Below, piece after piece: positions 14,075-16,453 of a stretch of DNA of 16,453 nt. The stretch covers positions 1 through 16,453 of the forward strand of contig JAEMTX010000005.1 of assembly GCA_016462055.1 (NCBI GenBank). Direction: 5' to 3'. The translations under genes and the position numbers were made by a program. This DNA is from Acidimicrobiia bacterium. GTDB taxonomy: Bacteria; Actinomycetota; Acidimicrobiia; Acidimicrobiales; Acidimicrobilacustridaceae. Numbering within the stretch: position 1 is the first letter of the stretch; every line of letters starts with the position of its first letter. The notes beneath the pieces are model-generated. The model was not told where the DNA came from and did not search any database. It saw only the letters and a list, made by a program, of their open reading frames with translations.

Positions 14075-14560
14075 ATGAGGGACTGGCTTGTCGGCGGCGC
14101 AGTGATCGAAGGCCCGTCGGGGCTTTTGTTGGTGCGGAATCGTCGTCGTGACGGCAGCTTTGATTGGAGCCCGCCCGGGGGAGTGATTGATGCCGGTGAA
14201 ACCGTCCTCGAGGGAATCGGTCGAGAAGTTGTTGAAGAAACCGGTCTCGTTGTGACCAAGTGGGCGGGGAAGCTCTACGAAATCGAAGCGTCGGCTCCCG
14301 ATATGGGCTGGAAACTTCGTGTTGAAGCGTGGCTGGCTGAATCTTGGGAAGGCGAACTTCGGTTCGATGACCCCGACGGAATCGTCGAAACCGCGGTCTG
14401 GGCCGATGCAGATCAATGCGGAGTGCATCTCGGCGATGGCGCACCGTGGGTGGCCGAACCAGTACTTGAGTGGCTGCTGCATCGCTGGGTCGATCCTCGT
14501 TCGTTCGCCTATCACATCGAAGGATCAGATCGTTCTTCACTATCGGTCACGCGCGTGTGA
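14075..14560 (+). CDS. Nudix hydrolase
   Basis: A 161-residue Nudix-fold enzyme. The Nudix box is complete: GVIDAGETVLEGIGREVVEETG spans about 37-58 and matches G-x5-E-x7-R-E-x2-E-E-x-G, so the Mg-binding glutamates are all present. Strand VGGAVIEGPSGLLLVRNRR precedes it, as usual. Such enzymes hydrolyse nucleoside diphosphates linked to another group, for example oxidised dNTPs or nucleotide sugars; the substrate cannot be told. It begins 2 nt after the mannosyltransferase stop, and its own stop overlaps the GTG of dinB (GTGA, 14557-14560). The coupling to a translesion polymerase makes a nucleotide-pool cleaning role attractive, but this is inference. Confidence 0.87.
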   Translation: MRDWLVGGAVIEGPSGLLLVRNRRRDGSFDWSPPGGVIDAGETVLEGIGREVVEETGLVVTKWAGKLYEIEASAPDMGWKLRVEAWLAESWEGELRFDDPDGIVETAVWADADQCGVHLGDGAPWVAEPVLEWLLHRWVDPRSFAYHIEGSDRSSLSVTRV

Positions 14561-15822
14561 GCGAAGCACCGCGACTCGCGAGCATCATCCATGTCGACAT
14601 GGATGCATTCTTTGTTTCCGTCGAATTACTTGATCAGCCTGAGTTGCGAGGAAAGCCCGTTGTCGTTGGAGGCGACGGAGAGCGAGGCGTCGTCGCCGCC
14701 GCTTCCTATGAGGCTCGCTCGTTTGGCATCTATTCCGCGATGTCGTCGGTGCAGGCTCGCAGGCTCTGTCCGCACGCAATCTTTCTTCGCGGTCGATACG
14801 AGCGTTATTCCGAAGTAAGCGCAAACGTGATGGCCATCTTTCGCGATGTCACTCCACTCGTTGAACCGCTCTCGTTAGATGAAGCTTTCCTTGATGTCTC
14901 GGGAGCATTGCGATTACTCGGCGAAGCCCCAGTGATCGCAGGCGCTCTTCGTCAGCGTGTGTTCGACGAACAAGGGCTCACGTGCTCGGTGGGGGTTGCG
15001 AGTACCAAGTTCGTCGCCAAACTCGCGACCGGAGCAGCGAAACCGAAGGCATCAGAGAAGGGTCCGCAGTTCGGAAGCGGCGTTTTCGTTGTTCAACCAG
15101 ACGAGACGTTGGGATTCCTACGGCCGCTTCCGGTTGAGTCGCTTTGGGGTGTCGGGCCGGCAACGCTCGCAAAGTTGCACCGAATCGGTGTCTTAACGAT
15201 TGCTGATCTTGCCGACCTTCCTGAAGAGAACGTCGTGGCTGTTCTTGGCCGTTCGCAAGGGCGACATCTCCATTCCTTGTCGAACGGTCACGATGAACGA
15301 TCGGTAGAACCCGATCGGGCGATGAAATCAATTGGTCACGAAGAGACGTTCGCTCATGATCATCACCTTCGTTCAACCTTGGATCGTGAATTAGTGCAGT
15401 TCGCCGATGCAGTTGCGTCTCGACTTCGGGCGCAGGGTTTGGTGGCGCGCACGATTCAGTTGAAGGTTCGGTTTGGTGATTTCACGACGATCACACGGTC
15501 AACAACATTGGCCGTGTCTGTTGATGATTCTCATTCGCTGCTCGAATCGGGTCGTCAGTTACTTGAACTTGTCGACCCCGCTCAAGGTGTACGTCTCCTT
15601 GGGCTCTCGGTGAGTGGTCTCAGTTCTGATTCATCGAAACAACTCACATTTGACGAGGCAACGTCTGGGCCTGGTTGGCAAGAGGCGGATCGAATGATCG
15701 ATGAGATTCGTGCCCGATTTGGTGACGATGCTATTGGCCCAGCTATCTCTGCGGGTCCCGATGGCCTGCGGCTCAAGCGAAGGGGAAACCAGCAATGGGG
15801 CCCTGACGCGGAAATGACATAG
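14557..15822 (+). CDS. dinB: DNA polymerase IV (Y-family translesion polymerase)
   Basis: A 421-residue Y-family polymerase that copies damaged DNA with low fidelity. The catalytic carboxylates are intact: Asp14 in IHVDMDAFF, and Asp108-Glu109 in SLDEAFLDV. Phe19 is in the steric-gate position against ribonucleotides. ASYEARSFGI (49-58) and CSVGVASTKFVAKLA fit the palm and fingers, and SLWGVGPATLAKLHRIGV is the helix-hairpin-helix of the thumb. The little-finger domain follows. Near the C-terminus QLTFD (362-366) looks like a weak sliding-clamp-binding motif. The GTG at 14557 is chosen because it overlaps the Nudix stop and gives the normal N-terminus; a longer frame upstream is a shadow of the Nudix gene. 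It ends 91 nt before the DUF3040 gene. Confidence 0.94.
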   Translation: MSEAPRLASIIHVDMDAFFVSVELLDQPELRGKPVVVGGDGERGVVAAASYEARSFGIYSAMSSVQARRLCPHAIFLRGRYERYSEVSANVMAIFRDVTPLVEPLSLDEAFLDVSGALRLLGEAPVIAGALRQRVFDEQGLTCSVGVASTKFVAKLATGAAKPKASEKGPQFGSGVFVVQPDETLGFLRPLPVESLWGVGPATLAKLHRIGVLTIADLADLPEENVVAVLGRSQGRHLHSLSNGHDERSVEPDRAMKSIGHEETFAHDHHLRSTLDRELVQFADAVASRLRAQGLVARTIQLKVRFGDFTTITRSTTLAVSVDDSHSLLESGRQLLELVDPAQGVRLLGLSVSGLSSDSSKQLTFDEATSGPGWQEADRMIDEIRARFGDDAIGPAISAGPDGLRLKRRGNQQWGPDAEMT

Positions 15823-15880
15823 GTCACGGGCGGCCTTGATCATGCCCGCCGTTGTGAAACGGGGTCTTCCGTGGGAGACT

Positions 15881-15886
15881 GATAAT
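15881..15886 (+). promoter_or_regulatory. Candidate -10 box (GATAAT) for the DUF3040 gene
   Basis: GATAAT differs from TATAAT by two positions and would start a transcript near 15893, giving a leader of about 20 nt that contains the AAGGAG site. No -35 box at 16-18 nt is convincing. The preceding stretch (15823-15880) has only a weak hairpin. Confidence 0.3.
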
Positions 15887-15899
15887 TCTTAGTAGCCAC

Positions 15900-15905
15900 A
15901 AGGAG
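15900..15905 (+). promoter_or_regulatory. Shine-Dalgarno (AAGGAG)
   Basis: AAGGAG lies 8 nt before the GTG at 15914 and fixes it as the start of the DUF3040 gene. It is one of the few good Shine-Dalgarno sites in the window. Confidence 0.7.
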
Positions 15906-15913
15906 CAGGTCCA

Positions 15914-16300
15914 GTGCCGCTTTCCGAGGACGAACAACGCATCCTCAGCGAGATTGAGCAACAGCTCTATCAGACCGATCCTGGTCTCGCTCGAGATATC
16001 GCTGACACGACGGTCTATACCGCGGCCTCTCGCGGAATGAAGTGGTCGGCCTTTGCTTTCTTTGTCGGCTTAGTTGTTCTTGTTCTCACATTGGGCATTG
16101 GTGAAATCCCCGTGGTCTCCTTTGGTGGATTCCTCATCATGTTGGTTTCGGCGTTGGCGTTCGAGCGCAATGGCCGTCGTCTCGGCAAAGCCGGTATGCA
16201 GCAGATGACGCAATCGGTCAAGGCGGCAGGCTTCCGTGACGCACTTGGTAACACCCGTTCCCGTCTGAAAGATCGCCTTCAGCGCGAGGACGAGGACTGA
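15914..16300 (+). CDS. DUF3040-family membrane protein
   Basis: A 128-residue protein of the actinobacterial DUF3040 family. The start MPLSEDEQRILSEIEQQLYQTDP is the family signature. Two membrane helices follow at about 43-62 and 65-84, then a basic/polar C-terminal region (86-128). The function is unknown; in many actinobacteria the gene lies near the division and cell wall cluster and close to dinB, and here it follows dinB by 91 nt. A GTG start with a good Shine-Dalgarno is used. The stop lies within or just before the proposed CTG start of the next gene. The family call is sure; no activity can be proposed. Confidence 0.88.
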   Translation: MPLSEDEQRILSEIEQQLYQTDPGLARDIADTTVYTAASRGMKWSAFAFFVGLVVLVLTLGIGEIPVVSFGGFLIMLVSALAFERNGRRLGKAGMQQMTQSVKAAGFRDALGNTRSRLKDRLQREDED

Positions 16301-16302
16301 TC

Positions 16303-16453
16303 CTGTCTGGTCCGGTAGCACTCGCTGTCGATATAGGCGGAACCAAGATTGACGTAGGCATTGTCGATCGCGACGGCGTAATTCTTGCCCGTAAGCGTGC
16401 AGTTACGCCGGCACACGGAACCGGCGATGACATGTTCGGTGTCATTGTTGAAC
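16303..16453 (+). CDS. ROK-family protein, N-terminal part (runs off the window; probable CTG start)
   Basis: The frame encodes VALAVDIGGTKIDVGIVDRD followed by about 30 more residues to the window end. DIGGTK is the ROK/hexokinase phosphate loop, so this is the start of a second ROK kinase (or ROK-type protein). There is no ATG, GTG or TTG in frame between the stop at 16249-16251 and the motif. The usable starts are CTG 16303 (GAGGA at 16292-16296, 6 nt before) or CTG 16297, which would overlap the DUF3040 stop as CTGA and has GAGGA at 16286-16290, also 6 nt before. I use 16303, but both are possible. There is no room for a DNA-binding domain before the loop, so a kinase is likelier than a repressor. 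Confidence 0.75.
   Translation, partial: MSGPVALAVDIGGTKIDVGIVDRDGVILARKRAVTPAHGTGDDMFGVIVE

Noticed and set aside
15829..15850. GGCGG/CCGCC hairpin after dinB as a terminator
   Set aside because: The stem is only 5 bp with a 12-nt loop and there is no T-run, so it is not convincing.
1..16453. CRISPR array, tRNA/rRNA, insertion sequence, prophage or toxin-antitoxin locus
   Set aside because: No regular repeats, cloverleaf-type sequence, terminal inverted repeats, transposase or integrase motifs were seen on either strand.

Overview
The window is ordinary, gene-dense chromosome from a high-GC-leaning Gram-positive bacterium, most likely an actinobacterium of the Acidimicrobiia/Ilumatobacter type. 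That placement is inference. It rests on a PimB-like mannosyltransferase, a polyprenol-phosphate-mannose synthase, an MtrA/MtrB-type two-component pair, DUF3040 next to dinB, many GTG starts, and -10 boxes (TANNNT) lying 6-7 nt before start codons. No tRNA, rRNA, CRISPR array, phage gene, transposase or insertion sequence is visible. By eye the GC content is in the high 50s and uniform, with no obvious island.

Left part (1-6969, all plus strand). The 3' end of queG (tRNA queuosine) overlaps pimB (phosphatidylinositol mannoside synthesis), which overlaps a four-helix membrane protein. Then come an SRPBCC-fold protein with a 72-residue partner, a Vms1/eRF1-like (baeRF-type) protein with its own Shine-Dalgarno, a ROK-family sugar kinase with a full zinc motif, an AlaC-like aminotransferase, and an ACT-domain protein of unknown function.

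Middle (6974-12929). Glycerol kinase (minus) diverges across 30 bp from an ACAD10/11-type acyl-CoA dehydrogenase (plus). Convergent with the dehydrogenase is a minus-strand run: membrane protein, inositol-monophosphatase-family enzyme, MtrA-type regulator, MtrB-type kinase, and a 49-residue lipoprotein that starts inside the kinase stop codon. The lipoprotein looks like the N-terminus of an LpqB/GerMN-family protein without the rest of that protein. It is the most unusual item here.

Right part (13258-16453). The membrane protein/IMPase operon diverges from a plus-strand run: polyprenol-phosphate mannosyltransferase, Nudix hydrolase, DNA polymerase IV (dinB), DUF3040 membrane protein, and the beginning of a second ROK protein whose only reasonable start codons are CTG.

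Functional threads: PimB, Ppm-type synthase and the IMPase fit inositol- and mannose-based envelope glycolipids, and MtrAB-LpqB is an envelope/division signalling system in actinobacteria. Glycerol kinase, the acyl-CoA dehydrogenase and the two ROK proteins point to carbon use. Genes are tightly packed: six 4-nt NTGA stop/start overlaps suggest translational coupling, and several transcription units appear to be leaderless. I do not see a clearly new multi-gene system. The points most worth checking are the mini-LpqB, the CTG start and the leaderless promoter pattern.
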